Source: a virus
Direction: 5' to 3' (one strand)
DNA: 64,000 nt
Virus record (IMG/VR): IMGVR_UViG_3300007609_001138
Location: 18,994 to 82,993 of that record
In this document: in pieces, positions 17,978 through 26,472 of the stretch
How positions within the stretch are numbered: the stretch's first letter is position 1
How the letters are laid out: each line of letters begins with the position of its first letter
Notes under the pieces: generated by a model
Database searches by the model: none
Seen by the model: only the letters and a program-made list of their open reading frames with translations
Told to the model about the DNA's origin: nothing
Position numbers and translations under genes: made by a program

Positions 17978-19460
17978 TGTAATCCTCGATATGCTGTATT
18001 ATTTTTTTATGTTTTGCGTAAGAAGCAAATCCACCATGCGCATTATCATATTCATGGTCTATGTTTTTGTATTCTTCAACATGCCAGTAAGGATGTAATG
18101 TATTACAACTGTCAATTGATTTTTTCATTGGCAACTCTAACCATGTACATATATGTGCTAAGGTTTCCTGCGGCGAAAAAATTATGTCTTTTAAAAGAAT
18201 TTTCTTAATGTTTCTGTTTTCAATGGCGTCGTTGAAGTGCGCAGGAAAGGCAAACAAATTGTTGGCAAAATTCAGTGCAGATTCTTTGTGCAAGACAGTG
18301 TGTAAAGTGCGCAATACATCTTCTAATTCAAAATTTTTATTTTGTATTACAATCAAATTTTTTACTCGGGTTTGTAAATAGCCAAACCATTCGTTGATGT
18401 TTATCTTGTGTTGCTCTAAGAGCTTATTATGACTTTCGATTGATGTTTCATAAAACAGATTATCACTGTCAGTAATATGATGTAAAACCTCCGTTAAGCA
18501 TTGGCTAGCTACGCTGGTATTATGTACAATTAAATTACAGTCTGCAAGGGTTTTGTTGACTACCTGATCGTAAATCTCATTTAATATTTTTTCTTTTTTT
18601 TCTGCAATGTAAAATACAGCAGGATAAATGTTTCTAACTTTTGGAGTAGCCAACAAGTCTACAAATTCTTGACTCTGTATTGGTAACTGTTTTAAACAGT
18701 CATGATAAATTATGCTGTCAGTACTTGATATTGATTTTAATTGTGTTAAATGTTGCCTTATTTTTTGTTTATGTATATCTGGAATTTTTTCACGCAACAC
18801 TGGATTTTTATCTCTGAACAAAGTTAGAATTTTTTCATCTTGATCTAGGTACGCCTGTCTATCCTGCCAAAAATTGATAGATTCTTCTATCTCCTTGGTA
18901 GATCGTGCACTATTCTTATGTTTCCACCATTGACATAAGGTAGTTAACGTCTTCACTGGTCTGTTAACCAACTGTTTCATTTTAACTACATGTAAGTTGC
19001 AGTGTTCGATACTGTTAATCTGGTTTGATGCATTTTGAAAAGTAGAGATTGCTCTTGCTAGTTCAATAACATTTGTAACTTTTGTAAAACTGCAAAAGGG
19101 CATTTCGGGTTGTCTATTGTTGAGCAATTCTAGTATGCAGTTTGTAGGATCAATGACCACTGTAGGACCCGTGTCTGCAATTTCTAGAATGTCAGATTCT
19201 ATGTCATTGACATTGTAATGTAATCTCACTATGCTACTTGTTGTGTTTGTATTTGTAAGATGATATTCATCGTGTCTATTGATAAAATTATCACGATAAT
19301 TGTGTACGCTACCGTTTTCGGTTATAACGTCTTCAATGCTTTGGTAATTTAGATCATCTAACCATCCTAGTGCCCAGCATAAAAAGTTTCCGTAATCTCC
19401 GCCTGTATGTACTACACGGAGATCAAACTGTTCGAGATATTTCAAATAGTCGTCATGCAT
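17958..19460 (-). CDS. Protein of unknown function with weak sulfotransferase-like C-terminus, 500 aa
   Basis: Starts MHDDYLKYLEQFDLRVVHTG and continues GGDYGNFLCWALGWL. The middle is helical and charged with no recognised motif. Near the C-terminus, KILLKDIIFSPQETLAHICTWL resembles the family tail in which a sulfotransferase acceptor helix follows a Glu/Asp-rich strand, but no clear PAPS loop is visible, so this is only a hint. AT-rich like radical SAM protein 6 next to it. Overlaps both neighbours by 8-20 bases. Function unknown. Confidence 0.75.
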   Translation of the reverse strand: MHDDYLKYLEQFDLRVVHTGGDYGNFLCWALGWLDDLNYQSIEDVITENGSVHNYRDNFINRHDEYHLTNTNTTSSIVRLHYNVNDIESDILEIADTGPTVVIDPTNCILELLNNRQPEMPFCSFTKVTNVIELARAISTFQNASNQINSIEHCNLHVVKMKQLVNRPVKTLTTLCQWWKHKNSARSTKEIEESINFWQDRQAYLDQDEKILTLFRDKNPVLREKIPDIHKQKIRQHLTQLKSISSTDSIIYHDCLKQLPIQSQEFVDLLATPKVRNIYPAVFYIAEKKEKILNEIYDQVVNKTLADCNLIVHNTSVASQCLTEVLHHITDSDNLFYETSIESHNKLLEQHKININEWFGYLQTRVKNLIVIQNKNFELEDVLRTLHTVLHKESALNFANNLFAFPAHFNDAIENRNIKKILLKDIIFSPQETLAHICTWLELPMKKSIDSCNTLHPYWHVEEYKNIDHEYDNAHGGFASYAKHKKIIQHIEDYSDKHRE

Positions 19461-20877
19461 GATTGTTTTTACTCCTATACTCGCACAGCTTCCACCAGTC
19501 GCTCATCTCTGGAAAAGTTTCCTGGAAGTTTGTATTTCTTCTTCGATCATGCTCGCTGAAAAATCTATAAAAGTCAGCCTGTGCACAATGTAGAAATTCT
19601 GTGTCTAAATCTTGCCCGTTTCGCATCCAGGCAATGTCACGATCCAATCTCTGTATTTCGTAGTCCTTAAATCCTTTAAGTCGTGTGTCTGCTGTTTCGG
19701 CTTGTGCAATCATCCAGCTCCACAATCTTTCCAGTTGTACTACATAGCTTTCTGGCAGTATCTGCAGGCTCTGCCACTCAGGTTGTCTTAGCACAGGAGT
19801 ATCAAACCAAACTCGCTGATAGGTCTCGCTGTACACTTTACGCAAGCCCAGTATACCAGCAAATAGATCACCTAGGCTAGGAACACTGAGATTGTTCATA
19901 GTTACAATAAAAGTAAGACTGCTACGCTCTGGCACTTCATTTAAAAATTGATTGCATCTATCCCACATGAGATCAAAGTCAAGACCGTTGCGCATGTATT
20001 CTGCTTGCTTGCCCCAGCCGTCGACACTGACAAACTGCATATAGTGTTCAACATGTCCTTCGTTGCACAAACGCTTGACATATTCTAAATATTTTTTCCA
20101 CAAACGTTCATCAACGCTGAAATTACTAGTAACATTTAAATGCAATTTGGGATTAGGATTTTCCAACACATAATCAAATACACGATAGGTATTTTTATCC
20201 ATCAACGGCTCGCCACCGGTCATACGAAAGTGTTCTAGTTCTGGATATAGTTCAGGCCACCATTTCCAAAATGCTTCTACATAAGGATTGTGTTCTCTTG
20301 CAGGTATCGGGCGGCGATCTCCTTGAAAGTGTTTTGGGTCGTTGTGCGGTGTACTAGTAGGCCATGCACCATGTTTTTCAGTTTCTTCCATCCACGAACT
20401 ACTAAACTGCGGACTGCAATAGCTGCACCGCAGATTGCATGCACTGTTAAAGTTTACTTCTACATATGCAGGATTCACATCTTCGTCACCGGTGCTGGCA
20501 ATAATATTATCAAAATCTTTGGCGGCCCACGGCTCACCTGATCTATAGTGTCTGTCGCTGAGTTTACCGTTATCCTCCATTGCCCAACAATAGCTGCATT
20601 CTTCTGGACGTTCTCCGGCAAGCATACGTTTACGCTGTTGTTTTTTCCAAGCAGTGTTGTGCAGTGCGCTGGGATTGTTTTCGAGTTCAAGTGCATCAAT
20701 TCTATGCAAAGGAGGATGATAACAACTGTTGTTATAGCCATTGGTGAGGTGTAAACTAACCTGTTTCCACTTTGCTAGACACATGCCAGGGCCAACCTGA
20801 TTCAGTGCGTCTCGCATGTCTTCTGCGTTGGTAATAAACCCACTGCGAAAGTCTTTGTTTACTTCGTCACCTTTCAT
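19453..20877 (-). CDS. Radical SAM protein 7 (subtype B), 474 aa
   Basis: Third member of subtype B: M-C33-LAKW, SC52YHPPLH, C94-x2-C97, CNLRCSYC at 147-154 (CX3CX2C), TGGEPLMD, and the C-terminal signature HDRRRNTNFQETFPEMSDWW. It is more diverged than proteins 4 and 5, which are adjacent to each other. SVDGWGKQAEYMRNG fits the SxDG strand. It overlaps its neighbours by four and eight bases. Substrate is unknown. Confidence 0.92.
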   Translation of the reverse strand: MKGDEVNKDFRSGFITNAEDMRDALNQVGPGMCLAKWKQVSLHLTNGYNNSCYHPPLHRIDALELENNPSALHNTAWKKQQRKRMLAGERPEECSYCWAMEDNGKLSDRHYRSGEPWAAKDFDNIIASTGDEDVNPAYVEVNFNSACNLRCSYCSPQFSSSWMEETEKHGAWPTSTPHNDPKHFQGDRRPIPAREHNPYVEAFWKWWPELYPELEHFRMTGGEPLMDKNTYRVFDYVLENPNPKLHLNVTSNFSVDERLWKKYLEYVKRLCNEGHVEHYMQFVSVDGWGKQAEYMRNGLDFDLMWDRCNQFLNEVPERSSLTFIVTMNNLSVPSLGDLFAGILGLRKVYSETYQRVWFDTPVLRQPEWQSLQILPESYVVQLERLWSWMIAQAETADTRLKGFKDYEIQRLDRDIAWMRNGQDLDTEFLHCAQADFYRFFSEHDRRRNTNFQETFPEMSDWWKLCEYRSKNNHA

Positions 20878-21725
20878 AGATCTTTTTTATACTCTGCGTA
20901 GATTTGATCGCCGTTGTACTTTTCTGGACAGAATTTGCACTGCGGTATACTATTGCCGATATTGGCAAAGAACTGTTCTTTGTTTTCTGCGTCTACTGTT
21001 AGCGGTTGATAACTTTGCATGAGTTTTCTGTCACTGTTACTTAATTGTAATTGATACTGCGAGTCAAATTCTGGCAGCAGTGCTACCACGCCACACTTGT
21101 AGAGTTTTCCGTCTATCCAGTGGTGACAATTTTTCATGTGGCAATTGCTGTGAGCCAATTCTGGATCGCTGTTGTGTAACCGCTTTACACCAAGTTGATC
21201 TATTATAGATCCTTGATGAAACCACCAGTTGTATTCAATCCGGGTAGCAATGCCATTGCAGTCTCGCAAAATTCTGTAAACATTGTACGGATCATCGTTG
21301 TTTACAGTATCGATCACTGGCCCTTCTAACCATTGATGAACTCTAGAAACCACATCCGGTACATGATTTTCGTTGTGTATACCAACCCATACGCTAAATC
21401 TGTCTTTGTACTCTCTATTGAGATCGTAAAGATCTTGTCTGTGTTCAATTCTATAGCCATTGGTAATCAATCGCAAGTATGTGTCGGGCCAAAGCTCAAG
21501 TATGCCGCGGCACCAATCAATTACATCTGGATTAAGCAAAGGTTCTCCACCAAGCACTGCACAGTGTCTAATAGACACAGATTTACTCCACTCTCGGTAC
21601 ACAGGTTCTAAATCTGCCCAGCGTTGGCGTCCACGGAAGTTGTAGTTGTTGAATCTGTTGCAACCAGGGCAACTGAGATTGCACACATTGGTAATGTAAA
21701 ATTCAGAATAATCTAATTGGTGCAT
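20874..21725 (-). CDS. Radical SAM protein 8, short form with C-terminal cysteine cluster, 283 aa
   Basis: Unlike the other seven, the cluster motif CNLSCPGC lies at the very N-terminus (15-22) with LGGEPLLN at 58-65. Auxiliary cysteines are C-terminal: C195, C200, C211, C263 and C266, a SPASM/twitch-like arrangement. The strand ITNG at 87-90 and WVGIHNEN are typical. Size fits short radical SAM/SPASM proteins. The start at 21725 overlaps the glycosyltransferase-like gene by 13 bases. Related proteins act on peptides or small molecules; the substrate here is unknown. Confidence 0.92.
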   Translation of the reverse strand: MHQLDYSEFYITNVCNLSCPGCNRFNNYNFRGRQRWADLEPVYREWSKSVSIRHCAVLGGEPLLNPDVIDWCRGILELWPDTYLRLITNGYRIEHRQDLYDLNREYKDRFSVWVGIHNENHVPDVVSRVHQWLEGPVIDTVNNDDPYNVYRILRDCNGIATRIEYNWWFHQGSIIDQLGVKRLHNSDPELAHSNCHMKNCHHWIDGKLYKCGVVALLPEFDSQYQLQLSNSDRKLMQSYQPLTVDAENKEQFFANIGNSIPQCKFCPEKYNGDQIYAEYKKDL

Positions 21726-22693
21726 GGTATACTTGCTATAAAATCTTTGTTCATATCCAGCAAAAGCTGCCTATTGTGCTCTAGTGTGGGCAACATTTCG
21801 TTGTAGATTTTTTTGATTTCGTCGGCGGGTTTTTTGGCTAGACGATCAATTACTTTTTTAATCTCGCCTGGCTGCCAGTCAGCTGGATCTTCGGCATAAC
21901 CTTCGTCCCACCATTGATTAAAAGTTTTGAATCCTAATTTTTGTAATCTATGTAAAAAATGCTGGGACCCTTGTACTATAAACGGAGTTTGCATTATGAT
22001 AGGTCTCCAGATTTTTTCTGTTGGGAAAAATGTATTTCCTACATAGGAAGTTTCGCACACAATTTCTACAAAAAAATTTCTGTATTGCGAATACATGTTA
22101 CAGTGTTGATTCATTAAAATTGGATACTCTACTGTTTCCTGTAATCTGATTGGACAATGCCGTAAAAAGTTTGATATAGACGCAAGATCACCGGTTCCTT
22201 GTATTTCTACTAGAGTGTCAAGTCCAAGGTTGTTCTTATGATAATCGTCTGAGTAATCATAATGAAAAGTTTGATTTGTTTGCTGTCTATACTTGTTGAA
22301 CAAGTAACTGCTTAGATCCAGTCTATGACAATTACTACGTCCTACAAAAATACCAAATGTTTTTGTAATATCTTTGTTGATTGGTTTGTTTTCTAGTTTT
22401 TTAACAGTGTTAAAAACAAAATGATTAGGAAAAACAGTTTCGAAATTGATTTGATCAACAGACTGCTGATAGGTATTGCAACTTGTAACAGTGATATTAT
22501 CGAGATTATAATTGTGTTCTTTGCAGATACGTATCAATGAATCGAATATATCTAGATTTTCAAAAGCAGGTCCTTCAGACAGAAGATCAATACACACAGG
22601 TTGATTGTTGCAAACAGCCGATGTAAATTGCGAAACAACTTCTATTTTGTTCCACACATAGCTGTCGCTGGTAATCAATCGTATTGTTACCAC
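21713..22693 (-). CDS. Glycosyltransferase-like protein (GTG start), 326 aa
   Basis: C-terminal block with FFPTEKIWRPI, PFIVQGSQHFL and GFKTFNQWWDEGY, the same signature as the plus-strand protein at 2794-3921, followed by a helical tail (LPTLEHNRQLLLDMNKDF). The N-terminal half is unassigned alpha/beta. The frame has no early ATG; GTG 22691-22693 overlaps the stop of the preceding GT-A-like gene and is taken as start. Probably a cytoplasmic sugar transferase, based on motif resemblance only. Confidence 0.75.
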   Translation of the reverse strand: MVTIRLITSDSYVWNKIEVVSQFTSAVCNNQPVCIDLLSEGPAFENLDIFDSLIRICKEHNYNLDNITVTSCNTYQQSVDQINFETVFPNHFVFNTVKKLENKPINKDITKTFGIFVGRSNCHRLDLSSYLFNKYRQQTNQTFHYDYSDDYHKNNLGLDTLVEIQGTGDLASISNFLRHCPIRLQETVEYPILMNQHCNMYSQYRNFFVEIVCETSYVGNTFFPTEKIWRPIIMQTPFIVQGSQHFLHRLQKLGFKTFNQWWDEGYAEDPADWQPGEIKKVIDRLAKKPADEIKKIYNEMLPTLEHNRQLLLDMNKDFIASIPCTN

Positions 22694-23610
22694 CCTTCGA
22701 TCTGCCTAATTACATCAATTTCACGGACCATTATACCGCGATTGACCCAATCGCTGCGATAGTGCTGTTTAAAAAATGCACTGGCAGTGTCAGAAAAGTC
22801 AGCCAGTGGCAACTCCAGTTGTGTTGCTAGATCTTCACTTACACTGCCGATTACTTCTCTTGGATGCCGATCTTCAACTGTGGTCCACAATTCAGCTAGT
22901 TTGTCAAAGTCTTGCACATCTTTATAGTTCCAGTTGGTTAACATGGTCATGTAAGTGCCTTGCCTGGCACCTGCAATTGCCCATTCACCGTTTTCCACAT
23001 CGTAGCCAACGTTGTGCCAGATAGTCAAATGATCAAGATTTCTTTTGTGAACGCTATCTTTGAATTCATCAACACTGGGCTTTGTGCCTTTGTTGAGGCA
23101 CATTTTTACACCTTCTCTGAATCCTGCCCGCCATGCATGAAAAGCACTGCCATTGGGATAAGTTACACTGTAACAGTCATGCATTGCCCAGTACAATGGA
23201 TCAAAGCAAAACTCAACATCAGTGTCATCGGAGCCTGTGCTGTTTTCGTGTGTGTTCATATTAAACACAAAGTCTTTGGTCCATGAACTAACACCGCCGT
23301 TGCCGTACATCAATCCATTGACAACATTTCTAGCTCGCCAACGATAAACAGCACGTTGATATTCTTCTGTGGGCATGTCCAGCGTTTGATTGAAAAAATC
23401 AGCTTCTGGAATATTGTCACCATCAATGAGAATAAAGCGATCAGTATCTGATTCTTCAGCGGCAGCTTTGTGGGCAGCATCGCTGCCTTTAACACCGTCT
23501 ACTCGTTTGGCCCAAGGAATCATGTTTTTGATCTGAACCCAGAACTCTTCTTTCAGTGGCTCGTCGTAGGTAAGAAAAATACAGTCTAAATCTGCTACAT
23601 CTACTTTCAT
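22687..23610 (-). CDS. GT-A-like glycosyltransferase, 307 aa
   Basis: PWAKRVDGVKGSDAAHKAA followed by DRFILIDGDN (DGD at 63-65) matches the nucleotide-sugar and metal-binding segment of GT-A glycosyltransferases. GGVSSWTKDFV and SAFHAWRAGFREG follow in the acceptor half. Related modules with the DxD apparently lost occur in the long repeat protein at the left edge of the window. Starts with ATG 23610, one base after the methyltransferase gene stop. A role in building a phage-directed glycan is likely; donor and acceptor unknown. Confidence 0.8.
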   Translation of the reverse strand: MKVDVADLDCIFLTYDEPLKEEFWVQIKNMIPWAKRVDGVKGSDAAHKAAAEESDTDRFILIDGDNIPEADFFNQTLDMPTEEYQRAVYRWRARNVVNGLMYGNGGVSSWTKDFVFNMNTHENSTGSDDTDVEFCFDPLYWAMHDCYSVTYPNGSAFHAWRAGFREGVKMCLNKGTKPSVDEFKDSVHKRNLDHLTIWHNVGYDVENGEWAIAGARQGTYMTMLTNWNYKDVQDFDKLAELWTTVEDRHPREVIGSVSEDLATQLELPLADFSDTASAFFKQHYRSDWVNRGIMVREIDVIRQIEGW

Positions 23611-23611
23611 A

Positions 23612-24262
23612 TTAATGTCCTAAAATAAATCTCACACTGCCGTTGCAATTAAAGTATCCCCGTCCGTGCCAGTCATGTCCTCTTAGTTTAGGACAATCAA
23701 ACATTTTTAACTTGTACCCACTCTGCGCCACTGTGTTGTAAAACTTGGTTAGTACTATATCCAAGTTATCACTGGGCAAGTTTTGCATTTGATCGAAATT
23801 AAAAGTAAACAAAAAGTCACGTTTAACAACACGCATTGCGTTGTGTATCTGCTTAGGCAAACTTTGCCAGTCGCAGTAGTGTAGACTGCCCAGTGCCATG
23901 CCAGCGTCCCAGAAGTTTTCATTGATGTCTGCATAATCTGTATCAAAGTATGCTATGTCATCCACTGTGCCGCCCGGCCATTCTTCAGTGTCCACTCCTA
24001 TAATGCCAGGAAACCAGTTTGCGAATATGTTTTCACCACAGCCTATGTCAACCACACTGTCTGGTTCACAGGTATACAGTCGATCAATATACCAGAAGAT
24101 ATCTCTAAAGCCAATTTTCAATCCGCTTTCATATCTATATCTAGGAGTGCTTTTTGGAATCTCTACGTCCAGTGACACATAGTCATAGTGTTGATGTAGT
24201 CTAGCATCTAGATCAGGAAAAACTGCAAAAGTCTTTTCAGGTGAATAATTATTTACAAGCAC
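23612..24262 (-). CDS. SAM-dependent methyltransferase-like protein (GTG start), 216 aa
   Basis: VDIGCGEN at 71-78 is motif I of class I methyltransferases; GVDTEEW supplies the acidic residue after strand beta-2, and AGMALGSLHYCDW is in the motif IV position. The C-terminal part has VVKRDFLFTFNF. Size is typical of small-molecule or sugar methyltransferases. GTG 24262 is the only reasonable start, with GGGAG upstream. It sits among glycosyltransferase-like genes, consistent with O-methylation of a sugar, which is inference. Confidence 0.82.
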   Translation of the reverse strand: MLVNNYSPEKTFAVFPDLDARLHQHYDYVSLDVEIPKSTPRYRYESGLKIGFRDIFWYIDRLYTCEPDSVVDIGCGENIFANWFPGIIGVDTEEWPGGTVDDIAYFDTDYADINENFWDAGMALGSLHYCDWQSLPKQIHNAMRVVKRDFLFTFNFDQMQNLPSDNLDIVLTKFYNTVAQSGYKLKMFDCPKLRGHDWHGRGYFNCNGSVRFILGH

Positions 24263-24573
24263 TGCTTTAACTCCCAGTGATAATCTGTATCTGCAATTAC
24301 CATTACATTGTTTGGTAATGTACTTGTGCCCGATGTACCTGGTACAAGTTTTGTTGGCACAGTATCATTTATCTCGACTATTTGATTGTTTTTTATAATC
24401 ACATTGTAGTTGCCTTGAGCATACTGTGCCTTGCTGATGTTAATATATTTAAAATTCAAGTCTTCCATGCTATAGCATATAGGTTCACCGGTGCTTTCAT
24501 TATAATACAATCTATATTCAACTTCAACTGAATTGAGTTGAATTTTTGCAAACTCTTGTAAAAAATCATTCAT
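24253..24573 (-). CDS. Small phage protein of unknown function, 106 aa
   Basis: Begins MNDFLQEFAKIQLNSVEVEY, continues with YRLYYNESTGEPICYSMED and a beta-rich half (NVIIKNNQIVEIND). No catalytic motif is visible. An upstream TTG at 24585 is possible, but ATG 24573 is a better start and overlaps the preceding glycosyltransferase-like stop by eight bases. Small proteins of this look accompany glycan-modification genes in marine phages, as far as I recall. No function can be assigned. Confidence 0.7.
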   Translation of the reverse strand: MNDFLQEFAKIQLNSVEVEYRLYYNESTGEPICYSMEDLNFKYINISKAQYAQGNYNVIIKNNQIVEINDTVPTKLVPGTSGTSTLPNNVMVIADTDYHWELKQCL

Positions 24574-25375
24574 AATACGGCTCAAACTGCTTGGCTAATT
24601 CTTTACAGTGATAGTGCCACAATGCACACTGTGTATATCCATTGACTCTTACTTGCCCGCTGTCGATTTCCCAGGTTAGGCTTTTATGCCACTCAGTGGG
24701 TGTGCGAACAATGTCACTTTTCATGTGAACTATCCTGGGTGATAGATTGTGCGGTAAGGTACATTTTTCGATACCACAGATCAGTGTTGCTAGACTGTAT
24801 GCAAGATCAGTGTTAGGCAATTCACCACGTGCATATTTAACAGCAGTCATTGCATCTGACCAATTATCAAAAAGCTTTTTCACTGTTACAAAAAATTTCT
24901 TTGCCATCTCGCTTTGTCGCCAATAGGTAAATGCGTTGTAAGTGTCAGGAAGATTGTTTTTATGTATTACATTTCTATAACGACGGCACTCTACTGATTC
25001 GCCTTTAAAGTCCAGTGCACCTGTGCTTACTACTATATCTCGATGACGCAGCATATCCCAATAATGGTCAATTGGTTGTGCAATCAACATGTCAGCTTCT
25101 AACTTGATGGTTTCATGAAAAGGACTTGCAATATAACATTGCCAATCATTAGCATAGGGATTATCATCTGTGCGCAGATCACCATAGGGCAATGTTTTAA
25201 CTATGTCAAAATCGTTGTCTGCTGGTAGCTGTTTATCTGTTAGTAAACAAACAACGGCATTCTTGTGCCAGTGCTTTAAACTACGACTTAACACACGAGC
25301 ACATGTTGTATAATCCGAGTCCTGCGAATCTATAGCAACAATGAGATATCCTCGATCATGTGCGTATGCTGTCAC
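24566..25375 (-). CDS. Glycosyltransferase-like protein (GTG start), 269 aa
   Basis: The N-terminus RGYLIVAIDSQDSDYTTCAR and CLLTDKQL resemble the nucleotide-binding strands of GT8/GT-A-like folds, and ETIKLEADMLI places an ExD at 93-95 in the usual metal-site position. LPNTDLAYSLATL follows in the acceptor region. There is no in-frame ATG early, and GTG 25375 with AGGGG upstream is the start. It overlaps the adjacent gene by 20 bases. It pairs with the similar protein at 25356-26144. Fold assignment is moderate, substrate unknown. Confidence 0.75.
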   Translation of the reverse strand: MTAYAHDRGYLIVAIDSQDSDYTTCARVLSRSLKHWHKNAVVCLLTDKQLPADNDFDIVKTLPYGDLRTDDNPYANDWQCYIASPFHETIKLEADMLIAQPIDHYWDMLRHRDIVVSTGALDFKGESVECRRYRNVIHKNNLPDTYNAFTYWRQSEMAKKFFVTVKKLFDNWSDAMTAVKYARGELPNTDLAYSLATLICGIEKCTLPHNLSPRIVHMKSDIVRTPTEWHKSLTWEIDSGQVRVNGYTQCALWHYHCKELAKQFEPYYE

Positions 25376-26144
25376 ACTGTGCCCCTAAACTGATTTTGTC
25401 AGATATGTGAATATCATTGTAGACTATAATTCTTTTTTTCTTGTCGTTGAGAGTGTAGGTAACTTCTGTGCTATAGTCTAGCAATTTAAAGTCACAGTGA
25501 TGCGACACTGTGGTCATGCTCCAAGGTATATTAGTAAACTCTGGTATACGACCGCCGTTGACCATTAATAATGCCAGTGTTAGTGCATAGTCGTTTCTAA
25601 AAGGAGATTTATTAAATCTAAACAAATCACTGTAATGGCCATAGTTTTGTTCTATCATCTGCCAGGCGCTGAACACTGACTCTGCAAATCTATTTCTTGT
25701 AAATTGACACACTGTAGCCCATACATGAGGTGTATTGGTTTTGCCGAATGTTTCTTCTTGCATGGTCAAAGGCAGATACTGATTGTTGTGAAAGCACAAA
25801 AACTCATTTTCTGAATCTAGCACTGATTTCAACTCATTACCATTGAGAAAATAATCACAGTCTAGTAACAGTGTATTTTCATAGGGCGATAATGTGTATG
25901 CACTGCTACGAGAACGATTATACCACTGATCTCGATGTTCACTAGCATGCCAGTATCGATCTCCGCCAGAAGACTTTTCAGAATGTATTACAGTATCAAA
26001 CACTGAGTTGTCGACATCAACATCACTGACCAATGTCACAGGAATATCTAGATATTTTTTTACACGTCTAGCACATTCACTGGCTATGCTAACATAATCA
26101 ATGCTGTGATTGTTGAATGCAAAAATTAGTGCGCCGGTACTCAT
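25356..26144 (-). CDS. Glycosyltransferase-like protein with DCD motif, 262 aa
   Basis: GALIFAFNNHSIDYVSIASE at the start, VTLVSDVD, then ENTLLLDCDYFLNG with DCD at 95-97 as candidate metal and nucleotide-sugar site of a GT-A fold. FRNDYALTLALLMVNGG in the second half parallels the corresponding stretch of its downstream neighbour. The gene begins with an ATGA overlap with the first gene of the block. Probably a cytoplasmic glycosyltransferase; specificity unknown. Confidence 0.77.
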   Translation of the reverse strand: MSTGALIFAFNNHSIDYVSIASECARRVKKYLDIPVTLVSDVDVDNSVFDTVIHSEKSSGGDRYWHASEHRDQWYNRSRSSAYTLSPYENTLLLDCDYFLNGNELKSVLDSENEFLCFHNNQYLPLTMQEETFGKTNTPHVWATVCQFTRNRFAESVFSAWQMIEQNYGHYSDLFRFNKSPFRNDYALTLALLMVNGGRIPEFTNIPWSMTTVSHHCDFKLLDYSTEVTYTLNDKKKRIIVYNDIHISDKISLGAQCDSIRT

Positions 26145-26446
26145 CTTTCCTGCTGAATTTTTTCATACTCGGCAAGCCACACATTCATTTGTTCTTGCCA
26201 TCGCTGTTGTGCGGCCAATTCAAGTTCTGTTACATCAATCCTAACAGGATTAGCATGAACATCTAATATCACTGCTGATTCATCAGGACATGCTTGCAGC
26301 ACATTGAGTAATTCTGGACCTGCACACCACATGCCGCCATTGTATGCAAAATGCAACTTAGCAAGCATGCGTTCTTTGAGTACTTGTTTAGCTGTTTCGT
26401 GGTCGAAACGAGATCGAATTTGATTAGAAATATCTGTAGAATTCAT
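26141..26446 (-). CDS. First gene of the accessory block, unknown function, 101 aa
   Basis: Acidic-helical small protein: MNSTDISNQIRSRFDHETAK, then LHFAYNGGMWCAGPELLN, then a long C-terminal helix (AAQQRWQEQMNVWLAEYEKI). No known domain is recognised. Its ATG (26446) lies inside the right-hand part of a perfect dyad, and only seven bases separate the ATG from a TATAAT box, so the message may be leaderless; no ribosome site precedes the ATG. A product at the head of a regulated operon could be autoregulatory, but no helix-turn-helix is evident. Confidence 0.75.
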   Translation of the reverse strand: MNSTDISNQIRSRFDHETAKQVLKERMLAKLHFAYNGGMWCAGPELLNVLQACPDESAVILDVHANPVRIDVTELELAAQQRWQEQMNVWLAEYEKIQQER

Positions 26447-26472
26447 GTAAGTAATTATACATGAATTCTACA
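26435..26472. promoter_or_regulatory. Perfect 15-bp inverted repeat over the -10 box and start codon (operator-like)
   Basis: TGTAGAATTCATGTA at 26435-26449 is exactly repeated in inverse at 26458-26472, with an 8-base centre. The dyad covers the -10 box, the expected transcription start and the initiation codon of the gene at 26141. It looks like an operator for a dimeric or tetrameric repressor; in RNA from the upstream virion genes it would fold into a long AU-rich hairpin that masks the start codon. Confidence 0.65.
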
